The notes: a model not told the origin generated them from the letters alone. A DNA stretch of 64,000 nt from Geminicoccus harenae (GCF_019800005.1 NZ_JABGCL010000013.1:1-64000); one strand, 5' to 3'. Counted from the stretch's first letter, positions 34,489 to 43,823 are shown. Translations and numbers: made by a program.

Positions 34489-35627
34489 GAGGCCGCTCCC
34501 TTCAGGAGCTCGCGGGCGATGATGGTGCGCTGGATCTGGTTGGTGCCCTCGTAGATCTGGCAGATCTTGGCGTCCCGGTAGAGCCGCTCCACCTCGTAGC
34601 CCTTCACGTAGCCGGTCCCGCCGAACACCTGCACCGCGTCGGCCGAGCGCGCCACCGCCACGTCGCCGGCCATGCACTTGGCCATCGAGCAGGCCATGTT
34701 GGCGCCGGGATCGCCGTTCTCCAGCTTCACCGCAGCGTCCCAGGTGAGCAGGCGCGCTGCCTGGATGTCCTTGGCCATGTCGGCGAGCAGCCATTGCAGC
34801 CCCTGAAACTCGGCGATCGGCTGGCCGAACTGGCGGCGCTGCCTGGCCTGGGCGAGTGCCGCCTCCAGCCCGGCCTGGGCGATGCCCACGGCAAGGGCCG
34901 CGATACCGACCCGGCCCTTCTCCAGCACGCTCATCATGATGTGGAAGCCCCGCCCTTCCGGCCCCAGCAGCGCGTCCTCGGGCAGCTCCACCCCGTCGAA
35001 ATGCAGGGCACCCACCGGCGAGCCGCGCTGGCCCATCTTGTGCTCCTTGGCCCCGCGCGAGAAGCCGGGGCTGGTGGCGTCCACGATGAAGATGCTCATG
35101 CCCCGGTGGCCGGCCGCCTTGTCGGTGCGGGCCAAAACCACGGCGAAGTCGCAGACCGGGGCGTTGTGGATCCAGAGCTTGCCGCCATCCAGCCGCCAGC
35201 CGCCCGGGACCCGGGTAGCCGTGGTGCGGATCCCCGACACGTCGGTGCCGGCATCGGCCTCGGTGATCGCATAGGCCGGCCGCAATTCAGCACGCAGGGC
35301 CGGACCCAGCCAGCGCTGGCGCTGGGCATCGGTGCCGTAGCGGGTGAACAGCGTGCCGATCAGTTCCAGCAGGCCGCACTGGTCGGCCACCGAGGCATAG
35401 CCCTTGGACAGTTCCTCCATCACCACGGCGTAGGAGAGCACGTCCATCCCTGCCCCGCCCAGCTCCGCCGGCACGGTGATGCCGAACAGGCCGAGCTCGG
35501 CCATCTGCCGGTAGATCTCGGCAGGGAAGCGCTCGGTCTCGTCCAGCTCGCCGGCGACCGGGCGGATCACCTCGGCGGCGAAGCGGCGCACCGCGTCCTG
35601 CACCTCGCGATGTTGCTCCCCCAGCAT
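34485..35627 (-). CDS. acyl-CoA dehydrogenase
   Basis: 380 residues, full-length acyl-CoA dehydrogenase flavoprotein. FAD/substrate motifs YAITEADAGTDVSG and KLWIHNAPVCDFAVVLA, helical C-terminal domain with QVFGGTGYVKGYEVERLYRDAKI, and the catalytic base E360 in QIYEGTNQIQR, as in short/medium-chain and butyryl-type enzymes. It oxidises an acyl-CoA to the 2,3-enoyl-CoA. It forms an operon with the SDR gene. Operator site C lies 32 bp upstream of its start, and the BenE transporter gene is divergent. Together they look like a small carboxylate-degrading set. Confidence 0.9.
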   Translation of the reverse strand: MLGEQHREVQDAVRRFAAEVIRPVAGELDETERFPAEIYRQMAELGLFGITVPAELGGAGMDVLSYAVVMEELSKGYASVADQCGLLELIGTLFTRYGTDAQRQRWLGPALRAELRPAYAITEADAGTDVSGIRTTATRVPGGWRLDGGKLWIHNAPVCDFAVVLARTDKAAGHRGMSIFIVDATSPGFSRGAKEHKMGQRGSPVGALHFDGVELPEDALLGPEGRGFHIMMSVLEKGRVGIAALAVGIAQAGLEAALAQARQRRQFGQPIAEFQGLQWLLADMAKDIQAARLLTWDAAVKLENGDPGANMACSMAKCMAGDVAVARSADAVQVFGGTGYVKGYEVERLYRDAKICQIYEGTNQIQRTIIARELLKGAAS

Positions 35628-35658
35628 GCCCGCCTCCCCGGCTCGTTCGCGAAGTAAG

Positions 35659-35672
35659 TAACCGGTTGGTTA
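35659..35672. promoter_or_regulatory. TAACC-N4-GGTTA operator, site C (acyl-CoA dehydrogenase / BenE)
   Basis: TAACC-GGTT-GGTTA, the exact reverse complement of the site at 18807. It lies 32 bp upstream of the acyl-CoA dehydrogenase start and 105 bp upstream of the divergent BenE gene, so it could control both. Confidence 0.65.
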
Positions 35673-35776
35673 TCTGCCCCGAACCGGCCGCGCACGCAAG
35701 CCGGCAGCGGATTGCCGGATCGCATCGGTGGGCGCAAACACCCGAGGGACCGCCGGTACGGAGCGACACAAGAGCG

Positions 35777-36955
35777 ATGATGACCGCCGAGACTTCCCGG
35801 GCCAGCCTGCTGCAACCGGTCACGGCCGGCCTGCTCGCCGCGATCGTGGGCTTTGGCAGTTCCTTCCCGATCGTGCTCCAGGGCCTGGCCGCGGCGGGCG
35901 CCAGCCCGGCGGAGGCCGCGTCCGGCCTGATCGCGCTCTCGGTCGTGATGGGGCTGCTCGGCATCCTGCTCAGCCTGCGCACGCGCATGCCGATCTCGGT
36001 CGCCTGGTCGACCCCCGGTGCGGCCCTCCTGGTCGCGACCGGCATGCCCGAGGGCGGGTTCGCCGCTGCGGTCGGCGCGTTCCTGGTGGCGGCCCTGCTG
36101 GTCGTGCTGGCGGGAGTTTGGCGCGGCTTCGGCCGTGCGGTGGCGGCCATCCCGGCCCCGCTGGCCAACGCCATGCTCGCCGGCGTGCTGCTCGACCTCT
36201 GCCTCGCACCGGTGCGGGCGGTCGGCGCCATGCCGGCCCTGGCCCTGCCGATCGTGCTGGTCTGGGCGCTGGCCTGGCGGTTTGCCCGGCTCTGGGCCGT
36301 GCCGCTGGCGGTCCTGGTGACGGCCGTCATCGTGCTGGTCTGGACACCCGTTCCCGAGGGTGCCATGGCCGACATCCTGCCCCGCCCCGTCCTGGTCATG
36401 CCCGTCCTGTCGCTGGATGCGATGATCGGCATCGGCCTGCCCATGTTCCTGGTCACCATGGCCTCGCAGAACGTGCCGGGCCTGGCCGTGCTGCGGGCCA
36501 ATGGCTACCAGCCGGACGTCCAGCCGATCTTCGTGACCAGCGGGCTCGCCAGCATGGTCACCGGCCTGTTCGGCGGCCATCTGGTGAACCTCGCCGCGAT
36601 CACCGCAGCCTTGTGCGCCGGGCCGGAGGCGCATCCCCATCCTGGACGGCGCTGGATCGCCGCGGTGGCCAACGGTATCGGCTACGTGCTGCTCGGCCTG
36701 TTCGCCGGCTTCGCCGCGGCCTTCATCGCCGCCTCCCCGCCTTTGCTGATCCAGGCCGTGGCGGGTCTGGCCCTGCTGGGTGCCCTGGCCAGTGCGATGT
36801 CCGGAGCGCTTGCCAAGGAGAGCGAGCGGCTGCCGGCGATCATGACCTTCGTCACCACCGCGTCGGGCGTATCCTTCTTCGGCATCGGTGGTGCCTTCTG
36901 GGGCCTGCTCGCCGGCGGGGCGATGCTGTTGCTGGCGCGCGGCACGGCACGCTGA
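35777..36955 (+). CDS. BenE-family (benzoate/H+ symporter-like) transporter
   Basis: 392 residues with about twelve hydrophobic helices. The N-terminal LLQPVTAGLLAAIVGFGSSFPIVLQGLAAAGAS and the motif ISVAWSTPGAALLVATGM are characteristic of BenE. LFLVTMASQNVPGLAVLRANGY further supports the family. BenE of Acinetobacter imports benzoate; homologues in alphaproteobacteria may carry other aromatic or small carboxylates. No benzoate-degradation genes are nearby, but the divergent acyl-CoA dehydrogenase/SDR pair fits uptake of a carboxylate activated to a CoA ester. ATG 35777 is used; ATG 35780 is equivalent. Confidence 0.85.
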   Translation: MMTAETSRASLLQPVTAGLLAAIVGFGSSFPIVLQGLAAAGASPAEAASGLIALSVVMGLLGILLSLRTRMPISVAWSTPGAALLVATGMPEGGFAAAVGAFLVAALLVVLAGVWRGFGRAVAAIPAPLANAMLAGVLLDLCLAPVRAVGAMPALALPIVLVWALAWRFARLWAVPLAVLVTAVIVLVWTPVPEGAMADILPRPVLVMPVLSLDAMIGIGLPMFLVTMASQNVPGLAVLRANGYQPDVQPIFVTSGLASMVTGLFGGHLVNLAAITAALCAGPEAHPHPGRRWIAAVANGIGYVLLGLFAGFAAAFIAASPPLLIQAVAGLALLGALASAMSGALAKESERLPAIMTFVTTASGVSFFGIGGAFWGLLAGGAMLLLARGTAR

Positions 36956-36975
36956 GCCTTGGGCACCCCGCAGGA

Positions 36976-37854
36976 TCAGCCCTGGAGCCACGCCTTCGCC
37001 ATCTCCTGGGCGAAGGCGCGGTAGGTTCGCAGCGGCCGGCCCAGCATGGTCTCCAGGATCGGCACCGTTTCCGGTCCGGCGACCATGCCGTGCCGGTGAA
37101 AGGCGTCCAACATGATCCGCATGTCGCGCGCGGACCAGGCTGGCGAGAACTGCCGGAACATCGCTTCGGCGGCGTCCAGATCATTGCCGGCACTGGCCAC
37201 TTCCCGGCCCAGTGTTTCCGACCAGATCCGCGCGACCTCACTGCCGGTCAGCCGGTCCGGGCCAACCACGGAGATCGTGCAGCGGGGCAGTGGCCCCTCC
37301 GCGTTCTCGCGCCGCAGCAGCTCCAAAGCTGCCACCTCGGCGATGTCGCGCGCGTCGACCATGTTGAGGCCGACCTCGCCGATCGGCATCGGATACACGC
37401 CCTGGCCGACAATCATGTCCTTCAGCATCACGTCGTTCTGGAAGAAATAGGCCGGGCGCAGGATGGTCGCGGGAAGATCGGCGTCCTCGATCATCCGCTC
37501 GACCTGATACTTGCCGGTGAAGTGCGACACGGCGGTGAAGACGGAGCCGTTGAAGACCGAGAAGTACACGATCCGCCGGACGCCGGCCTCGCGGGCCAGA
37601 TCGAGCGTGAGGAGCGCCTGGGTGAGCTCATCGGGCACCACGGCATTGATGAGGAAGAGCGTGTCGACGCCCTGCAAGGCTGCCTGCATGGCATCGACGT
37701 CCATCATGTCGCCCTGGACCTGCTGCACGCCCGGACGTGCCTCGGTAGTCGTCCTGCCATGAACCAGGGCACGGATCGCTGCACCCCGCCGGGACAGCTC
37801 GTCCACGACCAGCGATCCGATCTTGCCCGTGCTGCCGGTCACTAGAATGGTCAT
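36976..37854 (-). CDS. NmrA-like NAD(P)-binding protein
   Basis: About 292 residues. N-terminal Rossmann segment MTILVTGSTGKIGSLVVDELSRRGAAIRALVHG, then VQGDMMDVDAMQAALQGVDTLFLI, IVYFSVFNGSV and LRPAYFFQNDVMLKD. This is the NmrA/atypical-SDR group, which includes quinone reductases and redox sensors; no Tyr-xxx-Lys catalytic pair is obvious. ATG 37854 is chosen because GGAG lies at proper distance; ATG 37866 is an alternative. It is divergent from the broken LysR gene, which in its intact form would be the expected regulator. Confidence 0.8.
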   Translation of the reverse strand: MTILVTGSTGKIGSLVVDELSRRGAAIRALVHGRTTTEARPGVQQVQGDMMDVDAMQAALQGVDTLFLINAVVPDELTQALLTLDLAREAGVRRIVYFSVFNGSVFTAVSHFTGKYQVERMIEDADLPATILRPAYFFQNDVMLKDMIVGQGVYPMPIGEVGLNMVDARDIAEVAALELLRRENAEGPLPRCTISVVGPDRLTGSEVARIWSETLGREVASAGNDLDAAEAMFRQFSPAWSARDMRIMLDAFHRHGMVAGPETVPILETMLGRPLRTYRAFAQEMAKAWLQG

Positions 37855-37983
37855 CCCGTTCTCCATTCCCGACTTGGAAGGATTTGTCGCAGCGGTCGCC
37901 CGCTCGTCCGATGACATAGACGCCAGGCTGCGGCGCATGCAGGTACCAGGGGCGGGACGGGTCGTTTCGTGGATGGAACGCAG

Positions 37984-38654
37984 ATGGACCTCGTGGCGCT
38001 CGCCGACTTCAACGCCGTCGCCAGTTCCGGCGGCTTTGCGGCGGCCAGCAGGACCACCGGCATTCCCAAGGCCACGCTGTCACGCCGGATCCGCACCCTG
38101 GAGGCCGAACTGGGGACGCGTCTGTTCGAGCGGGGCGGGCGCGAGCTCCACCTGACCGAGGAGGGCCTGGTCCTGCATCGCCGGATCGGGCCGCTGCTCG
38201 CCGAGCTGGTGCAAAGCGGCGAGGAGATCAGTGGTCGCTCCGGGGTGCCACGCGGCAGGCTGCGCGTCAGCGTGCCGGTTCTTCTGGCGAATCTGGTGAT
38301 GGGGCGGATCGCCGCCGGGTTCGTGGCCGCCTTTCCGGAGATCGACCTCGAGATCATCGCGGAGGATCGCGCGGTCGATCCGGTCGTGGAAGGCTTCGAC
38401 GTCGTCATCCGCGCCTGCGGGTGTCCTCGATGTCCCTGGCACATCAGGCAGCGCTCCATGCAGCTGGCGCTGCCATCCTGCCGATGGCGATTGCCCGGCC
38501 GGACATCGAGGCCGGCCGGCTCAGGCTCTGGGGTGGGCTGCACGGCCGCGGTGCCGAAACCTGGATCCTGTACGCATCGCGCCGGCTCCAGCCGAAGAAG
38601 GTCGGGGCCTTCGTCCGCTTCGTGCGCGAGGCCTTTCCCGACCAGCATCTCTAG
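37984..38654 (+). pseudogene. LysR-family regulator with an internal deletion and frame change
   Basis: The N-terminal HTH is intact (ADFNAVASSGGFAAASRTTGIPKATLSRRIRTLEAELGTRLFERG split over residues 7-52), and the effector domain reads normally to about 38415 (FDVVIRA). The expected middle, some 80 codons of the substrate-binding domain, is missing. The C-terminal part (AHQAALHAAGAAILPMAIARPDIEAG... ending FPDQHL) continues in another frame and stops at 38652-38654. Without the shift the first frame runs to 38724 as nonsense. The DNA-binding half could still be made, but ligand sensing is lost. The divergent NmrA-like gene was its likely target. Confidence 0.75.
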
Positions 38655-38713
38655 CCGCCCACCTCCTGCATCGCCGCAGCCGCCATCCCCTTGTCGGGCC
38701 TGCCACAAGTATG

Positions 38714-38727
38714 TAACTAGATAGTTC
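38714..38727. promoter_or_regulatory. degenerate TAACC-N4-GGTTA-like operator, site E (CoA-transferase/GMC operon)
   Basis: TAACT-AGAT-AGTTC, including the perfect AACTA-GA-TAGTT palindrome, 33 bp upstream of the CoA-transferase start. It is preceded by CACAAGTA, also found beside site A. Half-sites deviate by one and two bases, so membership in the same regulon is tentative. Confidence 0.4.
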
Positions 38728-38759
38728 AATAATGACGGGCCGCACGCAGGGAGCCGGGC

Positions 38760-40298
38760 TTGGACAAGCGGATCGATGCCGACGCGGTGGCGGCCACGAT
38801 CGAGGATGGCGCCACCATCCTTCTGGCGAGCTCGGGCGGCGGGCTAGCCGAGGCCGACCATGTCTATGCCGCGATCGAGCGGCGATTCCTCAAGACGGGT
38901 CACCCGCGGGACCTGACCGTGGTTCATGCGCTCGGCATCGGCGACGGCAAGGAGAAGGGCCTGAACCGGTTCGCCCATGAGGGCATGGTCCGGCGGGTGG
39001 TCGGCGGGCACTGGTCCTGGTCGCCCAGGATGCAGGCGCTGGCCGGGGCCGAGCTGATCGAGGCCTTCGTGCTGCCTGCCGGCTGCATCGCCCTGCGCAA
39101 CCGCGAGGTCGGTGCCGGCCGGCCAGGGCTCATCACCCATGTGGGCCTCGGCACCTTCGCCGACCCGCGACTTGCCGGCGGGGCCGCCAACGAGCGTGCC
39201 CGGCGATCCGAACAGCCGCTGGTCGAGCTCATCGAGATCGGCGGCGAGGAGAAGCTGCGCTACCTGCCGTTCCGCGCCGACCTCGCCATCGTCCGCGGCT
39301 CGATCGGCGACCCGGCCGGCAATGTCAGCTTCGTCCACGAGGCGGCCGAGCTCGACATGCTGGCGGCGGCCAGTGCCGCCCATGCCACGGGCGGGCGGGT
39401 GGTCGCCCAGGTCGGCGAGCTGACGGAGCGCCACGCCCTGCTCGCGCGCCAGGTTGCCCTGCCGGGCATCCTGGTGGACCATGTCGTCCACTGCCCGGAC
39501 CAGCAGCAGTCCTATATCGGCCGGTTCGACCCGGCGATGAGCGGCGAGGTGCACCGGCCGGACGACGAGCCGCCGCTCGACGAGCAGCCGGTCTTCGGGC
39601 CGCGCCTGATCATCGCCCGGCGGGCCGCCCAGGAGACGCGGGCCGGCGCCTCGGTCAATTTCGGCTACGGCATCCCGGGCGCCATCCCGGGCGTGCTGCG
39701 CCAGCAGGGCCTGATGCGAACGCTCTGGGTCACCGTCGAGCAGGGCATCCACAACGGCGACCTCTACGACGACTTCATGTTCGGGGCCGCCCGCTATCCC
39801 GAGGCGATCGTCAGCTCGACCCGGCAGTTCGACTTCTACTCGGGCGGCGGCATCGACGTGGGCTTTCTCGGCATGGGCGAGCTGGACCGGGACGGCAACG
39901 TCAATGTCAGCCGGCTGGGCAGCCGCATCGTGGGCCCCGGCGGCTTCGTCGACATCAGCCAGAACGCCAAGGAAGTGGTGTTCTGCGGCACGTTCGACGC
40001 CAAGGGCACGCGCTATCGCCATGAGCCCGGCCGGCTGGTGCTGGAGGCGCCGGGCGAGGTCCGCAAGCTGGTCGACCAGGTCCGCGAGATCACCTTCTCC
40101 GGCCATTACGGCCGGGTGCGCGGCCAGAAGGTCCTCTACGTCACCGAGCGCGCGGTGTTCCGACTGGCGCCGGACGGGATCGAGCTGATCGAGGTGGCGC
40201 CGGGCATCGACCCGAAGGCGGACGTGATCGAGCAGATGGGCTTCGTCCCGCAGGTCGCGAACGAGCTGCGCACCATGCCTTCGGCACTGTTCGACTGA
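38760..40298 (+). CDS. acyl-CoA:carboxylate CoA-transferase (family I, fused subunits)
   Basis: 512 residues, fused alpha/beta type I CoA-transferase like YdiF or acetate/3-ketoacid CoA-transferases. The N-terminal half contains FAHEGMVRRVVGGHWSWSP and VGLGTFADPR. The C-terminal half contains VNFGYGIPGAIP and the catalytic glutamate E327 in WVTVEQGIHNG, which forms the glutamyl-CoA thioester. A GFVDISQNAKEVVFCGTF block also fits the family. The TTG at 38760 is chosen because GGGAG precedes it; an ATG at 38732 is out of frame. It activates a carboxylic acid as a CoA ester. The GMC oxidoreductase follows after 39 bp. Confidence 0.85.
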   Translation: MDKRIDADAVAATIEDGATILLASSGGGLAEADHVYAAIERRFLKTGHPRDLTVVHALGIGDGKEKGLNRFAHEGMVRRVVGGHWSWSPRMQALAGAELIEAFVLPAGCIALRNREVGAGRPGLITHVGLGTFADPRLAGGAANERARRSEQPLVELIEIGGEEKLRYLPFRADLAIVRGSIGDPAGNVSFVHEAAELDMLAAASAAHATGGRVVAQVGELTERHALLARQVALPGILVDHVVHCPDQQQSYIGRFDPAMSGEVHRPDDEPPLDEQPVFGPRLIIARRAAQETRAGASVNFGYGIPGAIPGVLRQQGLMRTLWVTVEQGIHNGDLYDDFMFGAARYPEAIVSSTRQFDFYSGGGIDVGFLGMGELDRDGNVNVSRLGSRIVGPGGFVDISQNAKEVVFCGTFDAKGTRYRHEPGRLVLEAPGEVRKLVDQVREITFSGHYGRVRGQKVLYVTERAVFRLAPDGIELIEVAPGIDPKADVIEQMGFVPQVANELRTMPSALFD

Positions 40299-40337
40299 GC
40301 AGCCGGCCAGCACAGCAACCAGGGGGGAAGCGGTAAC

Positions 40338-41939
40338 GTGCGGAGCTACGACTATGTCATCGTCGGCGGCGGCAGTGCCGGCTGCGTGCTGGCGGCCAGG
40401 CTGTCGGAGCTGCCGGACGTCCGCGTGCTCCTGCTGGAAGCCGGCCCGCCCGACCGCGACCCCTACATCCACATGCCGGTGGGCTTCGGCAAGATGACCG
40501 GCGGCGGGCTGACCTGGGGCTATGCCACGGCACCGCAGAAGCACTGCAACAACCGGGAGATCCCCTACGCCCAGGGCCGGGTGATCGGCGGCTCCAGCTC
40601 GATCAATGCGCAGATCTACACGCGCGGCGTGCCGGCCGACTATGACCGCTGGGCGTTCGAGGAAGGCTGCCCCGGCTGGTCGTTCGCCGAGATCAGGCAC
40701 CTGTTCCTCCGCGCCGAGGACAACGACACGTTCGCCGGCGAGTGGCACGGCATCGGCGGGCCGCTGGGCGTATCCCAGCTCCAGCCCCATCCGCTCACCC
40801 GCGCCTTCGTCCAGGCCTGCCAACAGGCGGGCATCCCCTACAACCCGGACTTCAACGGCAAGGCGCAGGCCGGCAGCGGCGTCTACCAGACCACGATCCG
40901 GCACGGGAAGCGCTGCTCCGCCGCGGTGGGCTATCTCCATCCGGTGCGCGGCCGCCCCAACCTGGACGTCATGACCGACTGCCGGATCACCAGGATCCTG
41001 GTCGAGCATGGCCGGGCGGTGGGCGTGCGCTTCCTCCACTTCAACAATGAACAGGAGGTGCGGGCCGAGCGCGAGGTGCTGCTCTGCGCCGGAGCGATCG
41101 GCTCACCCAGGCTCCTGATGCTCTCCGGGATCGGCCCGGCCGACGAGCTGCGCCGGCACGGGATCGAGGTGGTGCACGACCTGCCGGGCGTGGGCCAGAA
41201 CCTCCACGATCATTACGGCACCGACGTCATCTACGAACTGCACGACCAGGTCAGCCTGGACCGCTACAAGAAGTGGCACTGGATGATGTGGGCCGGACTC
41301 GAATACAAGCTGTTCGGCAAGGGGCCGGTCGCCTCCAACATCGTGGAAGGCGGCGCCTTCTGGTTCGCCGAACCCGATGCGCCTACCCCCGACATGCAGT
41401 TCCACTTCCTGATCGGGGCGGGCGTGGAGGCCGGTGTCGCGGCGGTGCCGTCCGGTGCCGGCGTGACCATGAACAATTACTGCCTGCGGCCCCGCTCGCG
41501 CGGCAGCGTCACCCTGCGCTCGAGCGATCCCATGGCCCCGCCGGTGATCGACCCGAACTACCTGGCCGAGCCCTACGACCTGAAGGTCTCGATCGCGGGG
41601 CTCAAGAAGATGCGCGAGATCATGGCGCAGCCGGCCTTCGCCAAACTGGTCAAGCGCGCCCACCATCCGGCCGATCTGAAGGACGACGGGGAGGCCGAGG
41701 CATTCCTGCGCCGCTCCGGCCGCACCTCCTACCATCCGGTCGGCACCTGCAGGATGGGCCAGGACGAGCGGGCGGTGGTCGACCCGGAGCTCCGGCTGCG
41801 CGGCATCGACGGCCTGCGCGTGTGCGACGCCTCGATCATGCCGAGCATGATCGGCTCCAACACCAACGCGCCCACCATCATGATCGGAGAGATGGCGGCG
41901 GACCTGATCCGGGGCAATCGGCGCCAGGCAGCCGCCTGA
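40338..41939 (+). CDS. GMC-family FAD-dependent oxidoreductase (choline-dehydrogenase-like)
   Basis: 533 residues. The N-terminal FAD-binding YDYVIVGGGSAGCVLAARLSE, the GMC signature 1 region GRVIGGSSSINAQIYTRG and signature 2 region GAIGSPRLLMLSGIGPA are complete. The active-site His (H466 in SYHPVGTCRMG) and the terminal MIGSNTNAPTIMIGEMAADLI follow the family. GMC enzymes oxidise alcohols to aldehydes or acids; the substrate may be any of many alcohols. The start is a GTG at 40338 with a GGGGGGAAG region upstream. Its last 62 bp overlap the convergent HAD gene. Confidence 0.88.
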   Translation: MRSYDYVIVGGGSAGCVLAARLSELPDVRVLLLEAGPPDRDPYIHMPVGFGKMTGGGLTWGYATAPQKHCNNREIPYAQGRVIGGSSSINAQIYTRGVPADYDRWAFEEGCPGWSFAEIRHLFLRAEDNDTFAGEWHGIGGPLGVSQLQPHPLTRAFVQACQQAGIPYNPDFNGKAQAGSGVYQTTIRHGKRCSAAVGYLHPVRGRPNLDVMTDCRITRILVEHGRAVGVRFLHFNNEQEVRAEREVLLCAGAIGSPRLLMLSGIGPADELRRHGIEVVHDLPGVGQNLHDHYGTDVIYELHDQVSLDRYKKWHWMMWAGLEYKLFGKGPVASNIVEGGAFWFAEPDAPTPDMQFHFLIGAGVEAGVAAVPSGAGVTMNNYCLRPRSRGSVTLRSSDPMAPPVIDPNYLAEPYDLKVSIAGLKKMREIMAQPAFAKLVKRAHHPADLKDDGEAEAFLRRSGRTSYHPVGTCRMGQDERAVVDPELRLRGIDGLRVCDASIMPSMIGSNTNAPTIMIGEMAADLIRGNRRQAAA

Positions 41940-42648
41940 GCACGTCAGGCAGTTCGCGGAGCGAGCGGAGCGTCAGAAAGGGGATTCCGCCCGGGTCGCC
42001 CACCTGCTCGTGCGCCCAGGTCAGGTGGTAGGGAACGTAACATGCGAGCCCGCCCAGCTCCGACACCGGCAGCACGTCGGAGCGCAGCGAGTTGCCGGCC
42101 ATGACGAACTCCTCCGGTGCCACGCCGTGGCGGGCGAGCAGGCGGCGATAGGCGTGGGTGTCCTTCTCCGACAGGATCTCGATCCGGTCGAAGCGCTCGG
42201 CCAGGCCGGAGCGGGCGATCTTGCTCTCCTGGTCGAACAGGTCGCCCTTGGTGACCAGCCAGAGCTCGCAGCCGGCCTGGCGCAGCGCCTCGATCGCCTG
42301 CTCGGCCCCGCCGATCAGCTCCACCGGATGGTCCAGCATCGCCCGGCCGAAGCGCAGGAGCTCGGCGATGTCGCCGGCCGGGATCCGGCCCCCGGTCGCC
42401 TCGATCGCGGTCTCCACCATGGACAGGACGAAGCCCTTGATGCCGTAGCCGTAGGTCTTGAGGTTGCGCCGTTCGGTGTCGAGCAGCCAGGCATCGATCC
42501 GCTCGGGCGGCAGGTCGACATGGCGCAGCAGGAGGGCGCGGAACCGCTCGTGCGAGGTCACGAACATGGTCTCGTTGTGCCAGAGCGTATCGTCGCCATC
42601 GAGCGCCACGACCCGTGGCCGCGCCTGCAGCCGGTCCATCATGCTCAT
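41878..42648 (-). CDS. HAD-superfamily hydrolase
   Basis: 256 residues. Motif I is VVALDGDDTLWHN (nucleophile D17, acid/base D19), motif II lies in LWLVTKGD, motif III Lys in ILSEKD, and motif IV in FVMAGNSLRSDV. The cap is an alpha-helical C1 type between motifs I and II. A phosphatase is likely, substrate unknown. The ATG at 42648 is preferred: GGAGGG sits six bases upstream and it overlaps the MFS gene stop by 4 bp. The 3' end overlaps the GMC gene by 62 bp on the opposite strand. Confidence 0.85.
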   Translation of the reverse strand: MSMMDRLQARPRVVALDGDDTLWHNETMFVTSHERFRALLLRHVDLPPERIDAWLLDTERRNLKTYGYGIKGFVLSMVETAIEATGGRIPAGDIAELLRFGRAMLDHPVELIGGAEQAIEALRQAGCELWLVTKGDLFDQESKIARSGLAERFDRIEILSEKDTHAYRRLLARHGVAPEEFVMAGNSLRSDVLPVSELGGLACYVPYHLTWAHEQVGDPGGIPFLTLRSLRELPDVLRRLPGADCPGSGPPPSLRS

Positions 42649-43823
42649 GGGCATCCCTCCAGGAATGGCCGGCCAGTATCGGGCATGGCCGGGCGCAGTG
42701 CTGCCCGCATCAGGAGGAGGCAGGCGAGCGAGGCGAGGCCTCCGGCCAGTGCCGCGCCCGGCCACCCCCACCATGCCGCCAGCAGGGCGTAGACCGGCGG
42801 GCCCAGCAGCGAGCCGCTGGCCCCGAACTGGGTGAGCAGGCCGCTGGCGCCGGTGAGCCCTTCCCTGCCCGCCACCTCCGGCAGCAGTGCGAAGGCCAGG
42901 CCGGGAAAGATCCCGGAGACGGCATTGAGCAGGATCGCCAGCGTGGCCGCGACCGCCAGGCCCGGTTCTGGCCGGAACAGGAGGAACAGGAGGGCTGCCG
43001 GCAGGAGGAGGGCCAGCGCCAGGAGCGGGCCGGTGCCGGACCGCTGCCGCCGGCGGTGCCAGGCGGCGACGATGCTGCCCACCAACGTCGCGAACGAAGC
43101 AAGCCCGGTCACCAGGCCGGCGAGCCCCGTGCCGGCCCCCGTCTGCTCGACCAGGAAGCTCGGCAGCAGCGCCAGCATGCCGACCTCGAACAGGGCATAG
43201 CAGCCGAAGGCGGCCGAGAGCGCCCAGGCGCGCGGCGCCAGCCGACTGCGTGCCGCTTGCGGCGATCTCACCGGCTCCGCCGGTGCCGGAACTACCCAGG
43301 TGGCGAGGCAGGCAAGGCCGGCCGCCGCCGCGATCGCCAGCAGCGAGACCCGCCAGGACCAAAGCTCGGCGAGCAGCCCGGCCGACATGGCCCCCAACGC
43401 CACGCCCACCGGCACGAAGCTGCTCCACAAGGCGAGCGCGCTGCCCCGGTCCGCTTCCCGGGCGCTGTGGAAGATCAGGACCGGGGCCGCCACCACGATC
43501 GCCAGGTAGCCGACGCTCTCCAGGGCGCGCCAGGCGAGCAGCCCGCCCGAACTGGTGCCAAGCCCCTGGCCGAGCCCGGCCACCGTGAGCAGTGCCAGGC
43601 CCGCCACGACGCTCCGGCGCAGCCCCAGCCTGGCGACGATCCGGCCGGCCGCCAGGCCCAGCAGGGCGCCGGCCAGCTCCAGGAGCGAGATCACCATCGC
43701 CACCGAGGCCAGCGGGAGGTCCAGCGCCTGGCCGATCGGCGTCGCCAGGGCCGACAGCTTGCCGAGCTGGGCTGCCGCCAGCACGCCCACGGCGTAGAAC
43801 CACCCGATCCGGAGCCAGGTCAT
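42645..43823 (-). CDS. MFS transporter
   Basis: About 392 residues with twelve predicted transmembrane helices. The first is RIGWFYAVGVLAAAQLGKLSAL, and the loop between helices 2 and 3 carries GRIVARLGLRRSVVAGLA, the MFS motif A in a modified form. Compounds moved are unknown. The start at ATG 43823 (MTWLRIGWFYAV) matches where the first helix begins; upstream codons to 43889 are unlikely to be translated. The HAD gene is coupled downstream. A perfect 17-bp palindrome lies 61 bp upstream. Confidence 0.82.
   Translation of the reverse strand: MTWLRIGWFYAVGVLAAAQLGKLSALATPIGQALDLPLASVAMVISLLELAGALLGLAAGRIVARLGLRRSVVAGLALLTVAGLGQGLGTSSGGLLAWRALESVGYLAIVVAAPVLIFHSAREADRGSALALWSSFVPVGVALGAMSAGLLAELWSWRVSLLAIAAAAGLACLATWVVPAPAEPVRSPQAARSRLAPRAWALSAAFGCYALFEVGMLALLPSFLVEQTGAGTGLAGLVTGLASFATLVGSIVAAWHRRRQRSGTGPLLALALLLPAALLFLLFRPEPGLAVAATLAILLNAVSGIFPGLAFALLPEVAGREGLTGASGLLTQFGASGSLLGPPVYALLAAWWGWPGAALAGGLASLACLLLMRAALRPAMPDTGRPFLEGCP

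Noticed and set aside
35777..36955. Benzoate degradation locus
   Set aside because: Only the BenE-like transporter is present; no ring-hydroxylating, catechol or benzoyl-CoA genes are nearby, so the substrate is left open.
38732..38980. ATG-initiated small frame just before the CoA-transferase
   Set aside because: It is out of frame with the recognisable protein; TTG 38760 with GGGAG is the better start.
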